A stretch of DNA of 64,000 nucleotides from Tachypleus tridentatus (GCF_004210375.1 NC_134837.1:15259798-15323797); one strand, 5' to 3'; numbered from the stretch's first letter, positions 35,761 to 47,230 are shown. Made by a program: numbers and translations. The notes: generated from the sequence alone by a model not told the origin.

Positions 35761-35984
35761 TGTCTGCCAAACTTAATCATTCCTCAAAACATGCCATCTT
35801 TGAAATTTGAAGTGAACGAGATCGCACATCTAGCATTTAATCTACTAATTAGAGCTACAAGTCAGTATATCTACTGTGTTCAGAGACCTTGGAGGAATTG
35901 AATTTCACAAAATGACTGTAACACACAAGCCATTTATGACAGTCTTATGTGCAACGCTGTACCTTCAGTGGTTCTGCTTCACTT

Positions 35985-36520
35985 TGGTTTGTTTTGAATT
36001 TTGCCCATCGCTATATTAGAATTATCTGTGCTAGTTTTCCCTAATTTAGTGGTGACAGACTATAGGGAAGGAAGACACACAACACCACTCTCCGTCACTC
36101 ATTGGTTACTCTTTTACCAATGAATAGGCCCGGCATGACCTAGCGCGTAAGGCGTGCGACTCGTAATCCGAGGGTCGCGGGTTCGCGCCCGCGTCGCGCT
36201 AAACACGCTCGCCCTCCCAGCCGTGGGGGTGTATAATATGACGGTCAATCCCACTATTCGTTGGTAAAAGAGTAGCCCAAGAGTTGGCGGTGGGTGGTGA
36301 TGACTAGCTGCCTTCCCTCTAGTCTTACACTACTAAATTAGGGACGGCTAGCACAGATAGCCCTCGAGTAGCTTTGTGCGAAACTCCCAAACAAACAAAC
36401 AAACAAACAAACAACCAATGAATAACAATGTCCCTGCGGCTGAGAGAGCAAACGTATTCGGTGACGGGGTTTCGAAACCAAAACCCTGGGATTGCGTACC
36501 AACCGTGGTTATCAAATCGC
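35985..36520 (-). mobile_element. Old SINE split by a younger one
   Basis: Reversed old copy: GTTTTGAATTTTGCCCATCG..., CTTTTACCAATGAATA up to 36126, then after the inserted SINE it resumes with AACAATGTCCCTGCGGCTGA and GACGGGGTTTCGAAACC. The open frames at 36348-36573 lie across this junction and are artefacts. Confidence 0.75.
36127..36413 (+). mobile_element. SINE group A, full length, nested, 11-bp TSD
   Basis: Flanked by ACCAATGAATA at 36116-36126 and 36414-36424. Begins GGCCCGGCATGACCTAGCGC, has GACTCGTAATCCGAGGGTC, a changed B box GGTTCGCGCCC, and ends with an (AAAC) tail at about 36388-36413. It is the most GC-rich copy and shows the group's probable full 5' end. Confidence 0.95.
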
Positions 36521-36831
36521 GAATTTTAGCCTTAAAAGCTATCAAGTTTACAACAAAGAGACACTACGCGTAGGTGGCAAATCTCTTTAAACGGTCATCG
36601 GAAGAGGTATTATAATAACTCACGAGGTACTATTTTATCAGAGTATTTAAACCTTTGACATAAGTTATAAAAAACACTACTTTTAAGAGCGCTGAATATG
36701 TATATAAAAATAGAATAAATGTTAAGAAATTTAAATTTCTTTCATTAAATAGAGGGAGTTACGGGATCTTAAATAAGAGTTAAGTTCTTGGGCAGTTTAA
36801 CGAAGTAAGGAATACCATTCAAAGCTTGGTG

Positions 36832-37246
36832 GCCAGGTGGAATAGGCACACGACTCATAGTCACAAACATATCGAAAGTCTTATTTTGATGCTTAATAAT
36901 TTACTAAGCAGACCTTGTCAGATGTTCTTAGGATAAGGTCGAAAACACCGCTGAGAACGAGGTGACTCAAGGCAGAAATAGTCAGGTGGCTTGGACACTC
37001 AATTTGTAATGTGAGAGTCGTGAGTTAGAATCCCCGTCACACCAAACGTGTACGCCCTTTCAACCGTGGGGGTGTTATAATGTGACGATAAATTTCACTA
37101 TTCGTTGGTAAAAGAGTTGCTTAACAGTCGGCGGTGGGTGCTGATGACTAGTTGCCTTCCTTTCTTGCCCTCTTACACTGCTAAATTAGGGACAGCTAGT
37201 GCAGATAGCCCTCGTGTAACTTTGCGCGAAATTCAAAACAAAGCAA
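36832..37246 (+). mobile_element. Long SINE group A copy with two tRNA-like heads
   Basis: TSD TCAAAG(C/T)TTGGTG flanks at 36819-36831 and 37247-37259. Between them lie a first head (GCCAGGTGGAATAGGCACAC, GACTCATAGTC), about 110 bases of unrelated sequence, a second head (AGTCAGGTGGCTTGGACACT, GTTAGAATCCCCGTC) and a normal core and tail. At 415 bp it is about 130 bp longer than other full-length copies. Confidence 0.72.
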
Positions 37247-37637
37247 TCAAAGTTTGGTGAAGATTAGATTAGTTTTCACAATAAAAACCCTCGACAATTG
37301 AACATTCTTAACTCCGTTTTTGTTATTGTTTTTAGTTTAACGAATTTTGATACAAAAGATTCTTATTTTATTTTTAACGACAAAAATTTCTTGATCATAT
37401 TTATGGAATTGCCATGGATTCTAAGGTAGCGCCCTCTTTGGCCAACCGTCTATTGAACTATCATGGAAAACAAGGGTTGGGAAATTTCCTAAAATCATTC
37501 AGTTTATTATTGCAGATATGTGAATGGAATTTTCACCACTTTCAGAAATTTTGATCAAGTTTTTTTAATTTATTGAAAACTTAAAACTTTTAAAATCCAT
37601 TGTCGAATATGAAGACCACAAACGGTCGTGTCTATAG

Positions 37638-37695
37638 GGCCCGGCATGGTCAGGTGGTTAAGGCACTCGACTAGTAATCTGAGGGTTGCAGGTTT
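37638..37695 (+). mobile_element. SINE group A head only
   Basis: GGGCCCGGCATGGTCAGGTG, GACTAGTAATCTGAGGG, then it stops in the B box (GCAGGTTT). 3'-truncated fragment. Confidence 0.8.
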
Positions 37696-38209
37696 CTACT
37701 TTGTAGAATAATACAGATTAAAAACGAATAATAATTAACTGCCGACAAAAACTATAATTTCCACGTGTCAAGTCGTTAGGTTCTATGTAGCAGAGAAAAT
37801 TGTAGAAATGCTAAATCTGTTTTACAACATAAACATTCTTGATACCAGAGATATAGCGTGTTTTGCATGATACAAATCACAAGCAGGTTTCCTAAGCCTT
37901 TATTAGAACGTAAACATTGTTACTTATCAGAAATATATTATATTTAGCGTCATATAAGTCACGTGTAGATGTTTATATGTTTAATGAAGATTAATTGCTT
38001 TACAAAGAAGCCACTGAATAACATATTCAAGTACTTAATTACTATAGTTGTAGCAATATACAATATAGTGACAGCAGAGTGTAGCTGCTACTGACCATCT
38101 CAATTTGGCTAATATCACATTAAACCTGCCTTATTCAGGTATATAGATCACTTGTACATATCTATACAAGGTTAACTTGAGAATATTGACGAATTAAGCA
38201 TAATTATTT

Positions 38210-38330
38210 TTTTATTTCTACTTGTTTCTTTCTTTTTTAATGAAAACTACACAATGGACAGTCTACGCTGTATCCACTTCTCAGAATCAAACATTAGACA
38301 TCAAAATCTACTGTTGATCCACTGTTTTTA
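38210..38330 (-). mobile_element. SINE group C, old fragment
   Basis: AAAACTACACAATGGACAGT, CTACGCTGTATCCACTTCTC and AATCAAACATTAGACATC follow the reversed group C order with many changes. Confidence 0.4.
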
Positions 38331-38481
38331 CAAAGCTATTTTATGGCAGGTTTTTACTTTGGAATCAAATATTGTAATATTTTACTGCATGTGATCCAAA
38401 TGTTTTATATTTTTAAACCACATATTACATAAATTTCGGTCATCGTGCAAACAGAGAAGAAGATACATCGAAGAATATACA

Positions 38482-38600
38482 CGTTAAAGTATCAAGTTTT
38501 TGTTTTGAATGTTTGTGCAATGACACACAAGGATAAGCCATCGTTAAAGTATCAAGTTTTTGTTTTGAATGTTTGTGCAATGACACACAAGGATAAGCCA
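38482..38600 (+). repeat. Exact tandem duplication, 60-bp unit
   Basis: CGTTAAAGTATCAAGTTTTT to GACACACAAGGATAAGCCAT is present twice, essentially identical. The open frame 38445-38657 spans both copies. Confidence 0.9.
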
Positions 38601-38639
38601 TGCTTGTCGTCTTTAATTTTGAAACAACAGACTACGGAC

Positions 38640-38720
38640 AGGGCTGTAAGTCAATAGCATCCACTTCCAGCTCTTGGGCTACTATGTTTGAATAGTGGGA
38701 TATGACAGTCACTCTTCTAT
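38640..38720 (-). mobile_element. SINE group D or A, core fragment
   Basis: CAGCTCTTGGGCTACTATG and AATAGTGGGATATGACAGTC match the reversed shared core. Confidence 0.55.
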
Positions 38721-38814
38721 TAATTATACTGTAACGTTACTTCAAACTAATATTACCGCAAACTGAACATTGCACTCAGTCTGCAGACATACAACGAATT
38801 TTATTATATTATGC

Positions 38815-38950
38815 TGTTTATGTCTGTTTACTTTGGCACAAATCTATACAAAACGCTGTTTGCACTCTGCCAGTCACGTGAAATGGAACCCTGGAATTTA
38901 GCTTAGTAAGTCCCTAAACTTATTCTGAGCCGACTGAGGAAAAGCTGTGA
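38815..38950 (-). mobile_element. SINE group C, old copy
   Basis: TTTGGCACAAATCTATAC, GTTTGCACTCTGCCAG, GGAACCCTGGAATTTAGC, AAACTTATTCTGAGCCG fit a reversed group C copy. Confidence 0.55.
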
Positions 38951-39276
38951 AAATATATTCATCTCTATAATAACTACATTGTTCTACTTTAAACGTTTTT
39001 AAAAGACAATTCATTGGTACAATCCATATTCATATATATTTCATATTATTTTAATAGAAATAGACCTCGATGGATCAGTGATATGATTCCTGAATTAAAT
39101 CTGGGCTCGATTCCCTTGATAGATAAGATACTGAAGGAAATCTCAGTAATATCTATTTCAATGTGGTATATTCATTTCATACACAGCCGTGAATAAGGTT
39201 GTTCAATCACATGTGACATTATGATTCCTGATCCGGAGAAAGTAAATCTAGATCATAAGTCAGGTATCTTTAAGAG

Positions 39277-39580
39277 AAATGTGGTTTAATTTAACGTATC
39301 TTTAATTGACTGTAGCCCATTGGTTAACATGGAAGAATAAATGTGGTTTACTTCAGGGTCTCTTTAACTGACTGTAGCCTATTGGTTAACATGGAAGACT
39401 AAATGTGGTTTACTTCAGGGTGTCTTTAATTGACTGTTGCCTATTGGTTAACATGGAAGACTAAATGTGGGTTACTTCAGGGTGTTCTTAACTGACTGTT
39501 CTCTATTGGTTAACATGGAAGACTAAATGTGGATTGTTTCAGTGCATATTTGGTTAATTGTAGACCATTGGTTAACATGG
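39277..39580 (+). repeat. 62-bp minisatellite, about 5 copies
   Basis: Unit with AAATGTGGTTTACTTCAGGG and CTATTGGTTAACATGGAAGA; end copies are more diverged than the middle ones, as expected for unequal exchange. Confidence 0.88.
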
Positions 39581-39639
39581 AGAACAGTGAATCTGTGAAT
39601 TCAGTTTGCTTTCCCTCACTTGATAAAACAAATGGTGCC

Positions 39640-39805
39640 CAAATTTTGGGGCTACAGGTGCATTATAGGAGTGATGGTCAAATTCCACGATTCAGCCAGG
39701 GGAAATAACTGAGAATTTGAGGTTGATATAGTTGATTAGCTATCTTCCATCATCAGTAGAAATTTCGAAAAGGGCTTGTGTAGAAAGCCTTGGTTTACTT
39801 TAAAA
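39640..39805 (+). mobile_element. SINE group D
   Basis: GGGGCTACAGGTGCATTATA, GGAGTGATGGTCAAATTCC, GATTAGCTATCTTCCATC, and tail TTTAAAACAAAA. Same layout as the split copy at 30150. Confidence 0.65.
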
Positions 39806-40471
39806 CAAAAATAAACATTCAGCATGCTTTATTTACACGAATGAAAACAATATTAAACAGAAGTGTTGCAGCAAATAAAAATAGCTGATTCTTTGTTTTA
39901 TTTATAGTAAGGATAGTTAAAAATATCAAACATTAGTCAAGTATCCATTCATATGAGCTGTTGCGTAGATTTAAACATGTAGCTAATAACTTTAAAACGT
40001 TGTTCTGTGATATTGTAATTGTTTTCTTGTAGACACAAGAAATATTACTACTATAAGGGAACAATTATTCGTCTATTTTCTTTCATTCACCAGAATGTAG
40101 CACCACGAATATCCAAATTTACCCTGACTTACTGGAAAACGTTTTCCCTGAAAGCAAACTGTGCGAAGTACAACAATATTAATGTTTTATTTAGAATGAT
40201 ATTCTGTGAAGCAGTAATTGTGAACATGAAACTAATTCTGAGTTTTTATATTAAACATCTAAAAAATTTTTACGTTGTCCGAAAATAAATGATTTGGAAT
40301 TCATTTAATAGAATTTATAAAAGAAGACGAAAAAACCGTCAAATTGGGTAATACTTATTTCCTTTTTCTCCCCAAAATATCCATTGTGAGGAAATACATT
40401 AAAGTTGTTATAGGCTTCTTTATTACAATTACGACTACAATAAGATCATTACCGTTTTATTCAGGTGTTAA

Positions 40472-40735
40472 TTTGCCCCGATATGGCCAGGTGGTTAAAG
40501 TGCTCGACTCGTAATCTGAAGGTCGCGGGTTCGAATCCCGGTCGCACCAAACATGCTCGCCTTTCAGTCGTGGAGACGTTATATGTTACGGTCAATCCCA
40601 CTATTCGTTGATAAAAGAGCATCCCAAAAGATGGCGGTGGGTGGTGATGACTAGCTGCCTTCCCTCTAGTCCTACACTGCAAAATTAGGGACAGCTCGTG
40701 TAGCTTTAAGCGAAATTCAAAAATAAACAAATAAA
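40472..40735 (+). mobile_element. SINE group A, full-length type with a small 3' deletion
   Basis: CCCCGATATGGCCAGGTGGT, GACTCGTAATC, perfect B box GGTTCGAATCC, core, and tail AGCGAAATTCAAAAATAAAC. The part between AGGGACAGCT and CGTGTAGC is shorter than in other copies. Confidence 0.93.
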
Positions 40736-40999
40736 TAATTGTTAAGTACATTACTGTAAATACGTCACGTTTTGTTACTACCCAATGAGACAAGATATAT
40801 CATTCTAATTATCACACCGTTAACTTTAAGAACAAGATATCTTGGATTATCAGTGAGTTGATACGATTTATCTTCCTGAGTGAACCACAACAAGCGACAG
40901 TTCTGTATAGAGGGTATAATAGAGGATTTTAATATACAAGTGATTCTATTACTAGTCAAATATTGTTAGTTTATTCTTTAAAAACGTTTGGTTTTAGGA

Positions 41000-41090
41000 A
41001 TGATCAAAATGTTTAAACCACGTCGTCAGATGATTAAGACATGTAACTCTTTATTTATTCTATTAGTTTGTTTCGCTACGGAAGTCAAAG
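41000..41090 (+). CDS. Candidate first coding exon of a secreted protein (signal peptide)
   Basis: An acceptor (ACGTTTGGTTTTAG) ends at 40997, ATG follows at 41000, and the frame reads MIKMFKPRRQMIKTCNSLFI then LLVCFATEVK and G, with a canonical donor GTATGTG at 41091. The layout is a typical signal peptide: basic n-region (KPRRQMIK), hydrophobic core (SLFILLVCFA) and a small-residue site before TEV. An intron right after the signal peptide in phase 1 is very common in secreted animal proteins. I find no next exon, so the mature protein is unknown; it may be a long intron away or beyond the window. It lies in a SINE-free gap between 40.74 and 41.58 kb. Confidence 0.48.
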
Positions 41091-41586
41091 GTATGTGCTA
41101 TTGATAACCATATATCTGTGCTTTTTTTAATAACTCACAAGAACACAGGGTTCTAATACAACGCACACTCTCAACATCATTGTTTAGTTTAACCTTTATA
41201 ATGTAAATTAAAACTGTGCTTGTAAGTATCACCAGTCACTAAAGTACATTCCGTTTTGTTTAAAAGCTTCATTCTAATCGTAATGTTGATATTTAAAATA
41301 TTTCGAAATTCTCTTTTACAGTTTCAGAATAGTTACGTATCTTTTCGCACCTCATTGTTTTAGTTTGAAGTGTCAGTATCAAATGTCCATACAAACTGTT
41401 GGTTCACAGTGTCCACAGAAATTATGCTGGTTTTAATTGTAAAAAAAAAACTTTAAAGGTTAGAATCGTTCTTTAAAATGTTGTAAGATTTAAATGCTTA
41501 ATACAACATTAATTATTCCAAATGTTCAGAAATTGTCTTTCATTACAAGTGCATTTATAATGCTCTAGGCGGTTGTAATATGATTG

Positions 41587-41858
41587 GTTTTGTTTGTTTT
41601 GAATTCTGCGCAAAGCTACACGAGGGCTATCTGAGGTAGTCGTTTCCTAAGTTTGCAGTGTAAGATCAGATGGAAGGCAGCTAGTCATTACCACCCACCG
41701 CAAACTCTTGGGCTATTCTTTTACCAACGAATAGTGGGATTGATCATCACATTATAACGCCCCTACGGCTGAAATGGCGAGCATGTTTGGTGTGACGGGG
41801 ATTCGAACCCGTGATCCTAGGATTAGAAGTCGAATGCCTAAACCAGCTGGCCATGCAG
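41587..41858 (-). mobile_element. SINE group A, full length
   Basis: Reverse copy from TTTTGTTTGTTTTGAATTC through GGGATTCGAACCCGTGATCC to CAGCTGGCCATGC. A GC(G/A)GTTGT duplication may flank it. The - strand frame at 41752-41946 is inside it. Confidence 0.9.
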
Positions 41859-42199
41859 TTGTGTGTAAATAGAATGAAATATAAATCACCACCTCAGTGA
41901 TTGAAGTTGTAGTTTGACTCTCAAGATATTTATATAATACACACAACTGAAAAAAAGATATGCTGTTGTAATAATATAATCTTTTTAATAAATTTTAGGA
42001 GAGGAGAAGAAATTAATTCGTTCAATAATTTAATCAAATATTTTGGAAAATTTTAAAATACTTCAAGTTTCGTTAAAAACGCAAAAAAAAAGAAAATATG
42101 ACGTGTGAGATGGTTACGACATATATGGTATTACTTTGTGAGAAGTTCACCATAAATTACTGTGATAAAGAGTTAGGTGTGTATGTAAATAGTCCGGAG

Positions 42200-42330
42200 A
42201 ATAAAGGCTCAGCTGCTGTATGACTTCAGAGTGCAAAGAGCAAGTGCTGGTGACTGGCTGTTCGCTTTCTCTCCAGTCAGCAGGTTTAAAGTAGGGGCGG
42301 CTACGCTTGAATCTTGGAGCCTTGACATCA
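42200..42330 (+). mobile_element. SINE group D fragment
   Basis: CTGGTGACTGGCTGTTCGC, TTTCTCTCCAGTCAGC, AAAGTAGGGGCGGCTACGC match the core region with divergence. Confidence 0.5.
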
Positions 42331-42561
42331 CCCTTTAGCTCACGTATTGCATACTATCAGATATCATAGCATTTCATAAGCCAAGTTGTAAATAAGGGAA
42401 CAGCCCACATATGCATATTTAGTGAATCAGAACTAGTTGGCACATAAGAAAACTTTTAATCCAAACCATGTACTAGAATGCAAAACGTTTCGTCCAGTTG
42501 CTTTAGATAATATTTCATCAATTATTTATGGTTCATTGAAATTTTCTAACGCTATGAAATT

Positions 42562-42822
42562 GGTCGGTTTGTTTTGAATTTCGCGTATCTGGACTAGCCG
42601 TCCGTAATTTTGCAGTGTAAGAATAGATAGAAGGCAGCTAGTTATCACCACCCACTGCCAACTGTTGGACCACTCTTTTACCAATGAATAGTGGGATTAA
42701 CCATAACACTGTAATACCCCCATGACTGAAAGGGGAGCAGGTTTGGTGTGACAGGGATTCGAACCAACGACCCTGAGATTATGAGTGGAATGCCTTATCC
42801 ACCTGGGCATGCCGGGCCAGAT
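42562..42822 (-). mobile_element. SINE group A, full-length type
   Basis: Reverse copy: GGTTTGTTTTGAATTTCGCG, core, GGGATTCGAACCAACGACCC, CACCTGGGCATGCCGGGCC. A deletion removes part of the tail-proximal CAAAGCTAC region. Confidence 0.92.
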
Positions 42823-43157
42823 TATAGTTAATGAAGCATTTGGAATAAACTCCCTTCCACAGATATAAAAGTGAAAATTTTTGAAAATTTATATTTATAA
42901 CCAAAATTTTACTTTTGTGTTAATGGTTGAAAAAGTTTAATGGCTCGCAGTTAAAAACCGAATATACGATACTGAATGTAATATGTATGTATTATAGAGA
43001 CCGAACATAAAGTTTAAACCTAGAAATGTGAATAATTTTCAGGGTCATTTATAGTAATAAGACAAAGTAACTTTAGCCATGCATACATTAAACAACAGAA
43101 AACTAGTGAACTCTTAATGTCTTAACTATATGATATATTTATTCCTTCCCACACTAT

Positions 43158-43442
43158 TTAATTCCGGAAGGTTACTAAGGTGATAATTTTAATTTTGAAA
43201 TATGCGACTAGACTATGTAACAAAATGTTTACTTTTTCTTGTTCCTGGGCAGAAAGTGTTACTTCCGAATTGCTTATGCCTAAATTAAATAGAAAAGACC
43301 TATTTTTCTCTTCAAACTTTGCTTTTGTGACATGGGTAATGAAATGTTCAAGTTTCACCATTTTCCAGAACATTTCAGTTAGATTCAGTACTGAGTAGCT
43401 GATAGAGAATTTTCTCGAACTTACGTGAATTTTCAAGAACAT
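43158..43442 (-). other. Open frame of 94 codons, undecided
   Basis: The - strand frame includes KFEEKNRSFLFNLGISNSEV and TLSAQEQEKVNILLHSLVAY, which read more like protein than most frames here. A + strand frame overlaps it (43180-43398). No splice sites or family match were found, so I do not call it a gene. Confidence 0.2.
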
Positions 43443-43531
43443 TCTACAGTAATATATATATAGGGGCTCACCACTTCAGTTTAGTTCTAGCTGCCTAAGT
43501 GAACACATAGACCTAACTGATTTTATCAGAG

Positions 43532-44404
43532 ATGGAATCAAGAAGCTGCAAGCATTCTCCAGACATATTCTGCTATGTATGTGGCCAATTTATCAAGACA
43601 AGAGCGAAAACGTACTCTGTGAAAGAGGAATATAACAGCGTCAAGACCTTGCTAGAAGCCTTGAAGTATGATGAGTATGGCTGAGAGGTTATCGGAGACT
43701 TCAAAATGGTGGCATTCCTGATGGGTCTTCTAGGAGGCTTTACCAAGTGTCCCTGTTATCTTTGCCTTTGGGACAGCAGGGACAGTGCAGAGCACTATAA
43801 CAGGAAGCAGTGGCCACAACGGACCGAGTTCTTTGTGGGCAGGCACAATGTCAAGTGTGAGCCACTGATGGACCTCCAGAAGGTGTTGTTCCCACCATTG
43901 CACATAAAATTGGATCTTATGAAACAATTTGTCACAGCTCTTGATAAGGAGTCTGCAGCTTTCAAGTATCTTCGAGACTTCTTCCCTAAGTTGTCTGAGG
44001 CAAAGATCAAAGCTGGTGTCTTCGTTGGACCACAAATAAAGAAGATCCTGGAGTGCTCAAAATTCCCCAAGAAGCTCAGTAGGAAGGAAAAAATCTTGGG
44101 GCAGCTTTGTCGCAGTGGTTCGGGGCCAAAAATTATGTGAAACTGGTTGAGGCTCTGATGAAGAACTGTGGCAAAATGGGCTGCAGAATGTCCCTGAAAG
44201 TCCATATCCTGGACGCTCATCTTGATAAATTCAAGGAGCATACTCAGAGGAGCAAGGCGAGCGCTTCCACCAAGATATACTGGAGTTTGAACGCCGCTTC
44301 CAAGGAGCGTGTAATAAAAACATGATGGGGGACACTATATGGGGCTGATACGTGGAAGTGATTTACATTACAGTCGCAAATCTCGAAAAACTACTCATTT
44401 CTAA
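43532..44404 (+). pseudogene. Pseudogene of a multicopy arthropod protein family, probably transposon-derived
   Basis: Starts MESRSCKHSPDIFCYVCGQF, with CxxC pairs, and is interrupted by TGA at 43682-43684 where a Trp is likely (YDEYG*EVIGDF). It continues in frame with GLLGGFTKCPCYLCLWDSRD, LFPPLHIKLDLMKQFVTALD and AGVFVGPQIKKILEC. A frameshift near 44100 leads to NYVKLVEALMKNCGKMGCRM and ILDAHLDKFKEH, a second near 44238 to EEQGERFHQDILEFERRFQG, and a third near 44342 to SDLHYSRKSRKTTHF and TAA at 44404. From memory this family of unnamed proteins occurs in many near-identical copies in arthropod genomes, which suggests a mobile origin; its biochemical role is not known to me. The N-terminal part seems to lack a segment after KTYSV. 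Confidence 0.75.
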
Positions 44405-44640
44405 ACATTTTTGTATAACTTTAGTATAAATACATGTAAATATTGACTTATATGTTGTTTTATTCAGACCTTATGTAAATGAAAATGTGAAAATGTGCCC
44501 GTTTTTACATACAAAATAGGTTAATTTCTAAATTTCATCATCCAGGTCACAAAAGTAAAGTTTGAAGGGAATAATGGCCATTTTCTGTACTTTTGCAACA
44601 TAAGCAATTAAGAAATAACACATACTATCCAGGAACAAAA

Positions 44641-44703
44641 TTTGTGTTACATTGTGTTATTTGTATTACATAGTGTTATTTGTGTTACATAGTGTTATTT
44701 CTA
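44641..44703 (+). repeat. Short tandem repeat, 21-bp unit, 3 copies
   Basis: TTTGTGTTACATAGTGTTAT recurs three times with small changes. Confidence 0.8.
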
Positions 44704-44778
44704 AAATAAATATTACTTTATTTTGCAGCAAGTGTGCTAGTATTGCAATAGCTTAATTCAAAGCATAATTTAAAGAGT

Positions 44779-44895
44779 TGTCCCCGCTATTACAGCGGTA
44801 AGTTTACGGATTTACAACGCTAAAATCAGGGGTTCGATTCCCCTCGGACGAGCTCAGCAGATACCCCGATGTGGCTGTGCTATAAGAAAACACAC
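44779..44895 (+). mobile_element. SINE group B, full length, 12-bp TSD
   Basis: Flanked by AATTTAAAGAGT at 44767-44778 and 44896-44907. The head has ATTACAGCGGTAAG, GGATTTACAACGC and a perfect B box GGGGTTCGATTCCCC. The 117-bp body ends GTGGCTGTGCTATAAGAAAA CACAC. The anticodon-region phrase TTTACAA is Val(TAC)-like, but pairing is too poor for a real tRNA. Confidence 0.93.
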
Positions 44896-44909
44896 AATTT
44901 AAAGAGTAA

Positions 44910-46060
44910 AAAAATATATTTTAAAATAAAAGAGAAACGAATAAGAGAAATTACCATAAATAAAGTTGTGGACAATGTTGTATAAAAACTTGTCATAACG
45001 AGCAAGTTGATATAATTAACATAAAAAACTTACCATACTAAACTTTTCATATATTTTTTAAGGAGGTTTCTGTGGATTACTTTCAGGTAGAAAGAAATAA
45101 AAACACACTCATTTAGTTAAATTTCTGTAAATGATGGTAATAAATATTGTCTCATAAAAACTGTTGGTAGAATTATATAAGCCTTTTAGATATACATGGC
45201 TGTTTAATTAAAATTTTCAAAGGAGGTAAGATTTAGATTATAAAGTGCGAGTGTTAAATTTAGTATCTTTAGAAGCGATAATTTATCGCAGGTTTGTTTA
45301 TGTAGTTCTTTAAAAGTCGTATATTGTTTACTTTACTAATGGATTATTGTTATATTGTTGCTTTATGTTACTTGAACTTTCTATTTTTCTCATTGTGTCA
45401 ATGAGTATTGTTACTTCATAATATCTTGTTGTTTGTAGAACATTTTAGGCGTCAGTCGGTATATATATATATATATATATATGCGGCCAAGTTAGGTAAT
45501 GTAAGTTACATTAGTGAAAGTAATAGTAGGTAAAAGTGAAGTTAGACTGTCTGTCAGTTTACCCATAAGGGGTAATTTTTGAAGTGTTTCACAGCTTGTA
45601 TTGTAAATACAGAGAAGAGAAGAATAAATTGTTTTGTCAAAGTTGTTCTAAAGTAATGAATCTGTGGACGTTATGGAAAAATAAGAAAATATCTAAAAAT
45701 CTGGATACAATTGTGATAATAATAGTGTAACTGAATTATCTATCCTTGTTACAATTAAAACTATCTGGCAATAATGCACAAACATAGCCAACAACATGAT
45801 TACAATCGACATTGAAGACGAGTTCTAAGGACATTGTGGAGTCTAAAAATGCTTGCTACAAACTTCTTGTTATTAAATTCAGTGTTATATTTCATGAACA
45901 ACAGTACTGTTCAAATGCTGGTCGTAGTTTAGTGTTTAGTAAACTGACTGGATCAAAGTTTCCATAGTTCGCGTTTCATTGCCACAAAACATTCACACTT
46001 TGGATAATGTGGCTTCAGCTGTGTTGTTAGAAAAATGTTAAAATCACATTCTTACACATT
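44910..46060. other. AT-rich non-coding stretch with (AT)n
   Basis: A clean (AT)n run sits at about 45461-45481. No gene recognised. Confidence 0.45.
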
Positions 46061-46064
46061 ACAG

Positions 46065-46175
46065 TGGACCAAGAGTCGGTTATAATATTGTTGGTTAGCC
46101 ACCATCCCTGTGGTTTATTAGACAGGGACAGATAACTTGTTTGCTCTTGTGTAGCTTTGCGCGAATATCCTAAAC
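46065..46175 (+). mobile_element. SINE tail fragment
   Basis: GTTGGTTAGCCACCATCCCT..., then TTGTGTAGCTTTGCGCGAAT. Only the tail is well preserved. Confidence 0.5.
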
Positions 46176-46234
46176 TATTATAATACCACTTGTCAGGGTA
46201 CGGTTTTAAGGATATTGACTACGTTATATCTTTA

Positions 46235-46660
46235 GGCAAGACTGTATGAACACTTAACATGTCACATTTCCAAACACATAGTCGTAAGGTAGCTACTATA
46301 CAGCGAGTGCAGACGAGGTTTAAAATGCTCACTACTTCTCTAGGCACAGATGTAATATTACTTACTACATGGCCAGATACAAGTGTAAGATATCTGCTAT
46401 AGAACATGTGCAGACGAGGTTTTAAAATACGTACCACATGTCTAACCACAGTTGTGAGGTACTCACACATGTGTAACCACGGTTGAAAGGCACTCGCTAC
46501 ATGTCTAGACACTTAATACATGACTGCGCATGTTTATGAGGATAGTTGCCATACAACATGTTCAGACACGGTTTTTTTATTACTCACTACTTTTCCAAAC
46601 ACAGTTTTAGGTTACTTACTACATAGTTAGACAATATATTCAAGGATGATTTTAAGAGTG
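46235..46660 (+). repeat. Degenerate minisatellite, about 38-40-bp unit
   Basis: Phrases of the type GTACTCACTACATGTCTAGAC and CACGGTTGTAAGG recur about ten times with strong divergence. The - strand open frame 46219-46512 is produced by it. Confidence 0.65.
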
Positions 46661-46664
46661 CTGA

Positions 46665-47225
46665 CAGTACTGTTTATCACACACCTATGTAAGAACATGA
46701 AGCATGATACACGACTTTATCAAATGCCATCCAGATTTTGAACATTAAGTTTTGGTATAAAACTTAGTAGTTAAGATACGGCATTTTGGTGCTGAATGTG
46801 ATACTTAATGTATCTTTTTATGAAAACACACAAAACCGTTTGAATGAAAACGCTTAAGTCTCTCACATTCATTGAAAGCGATAGGGAATTGATATTGTGT
46901 AAATAAAATATAATCTGTCCAAGCATAATCAACAATCTCATATTTTTCGTAAACATTCTAGTAAATATGCACATTCGTTTCTATTACCACTAACGCAAAT
47001 GATAATAAGTTAGAAAGCAAACATTATTTGTGAGGTTTGGGTTCCTAAAAATATATATTTAGAATCATGTCCAAAAGTTATATATGTATTTTTTTTCAAA
47101 TCCACACCATAGATATATTTACTTAAAATCAAACTAAATATAACAATAACTCGACACTTTAAATACACTAAAATTATATACCGAAGATGAATTTTGATTG
47201 GAGAATGAATTATTTATTTCATTAT
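46665..47225. other. AT-rich non-coding stretch
   Basis: Nothing supported. Confidence 0.45.
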
Positions 47226-47230
47226 ATCAA

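Noticed and set aside
40019-40288. 89-codon + strand frame
   Set aside because: Tyr/Lys/Asn-rich chance composition, no splice sites and no recognisable motif.
40461-40793. 110-codon - strand frame
   Set aside because: It runs through a group A SINE; part of the peptide is simply the reversed tRNA-like head.
43730-44241. Two long - strand frames (101 and 148 codons)
   Set aside because: They are antisense shadows of the + strand pseudogene at 43532-44404.
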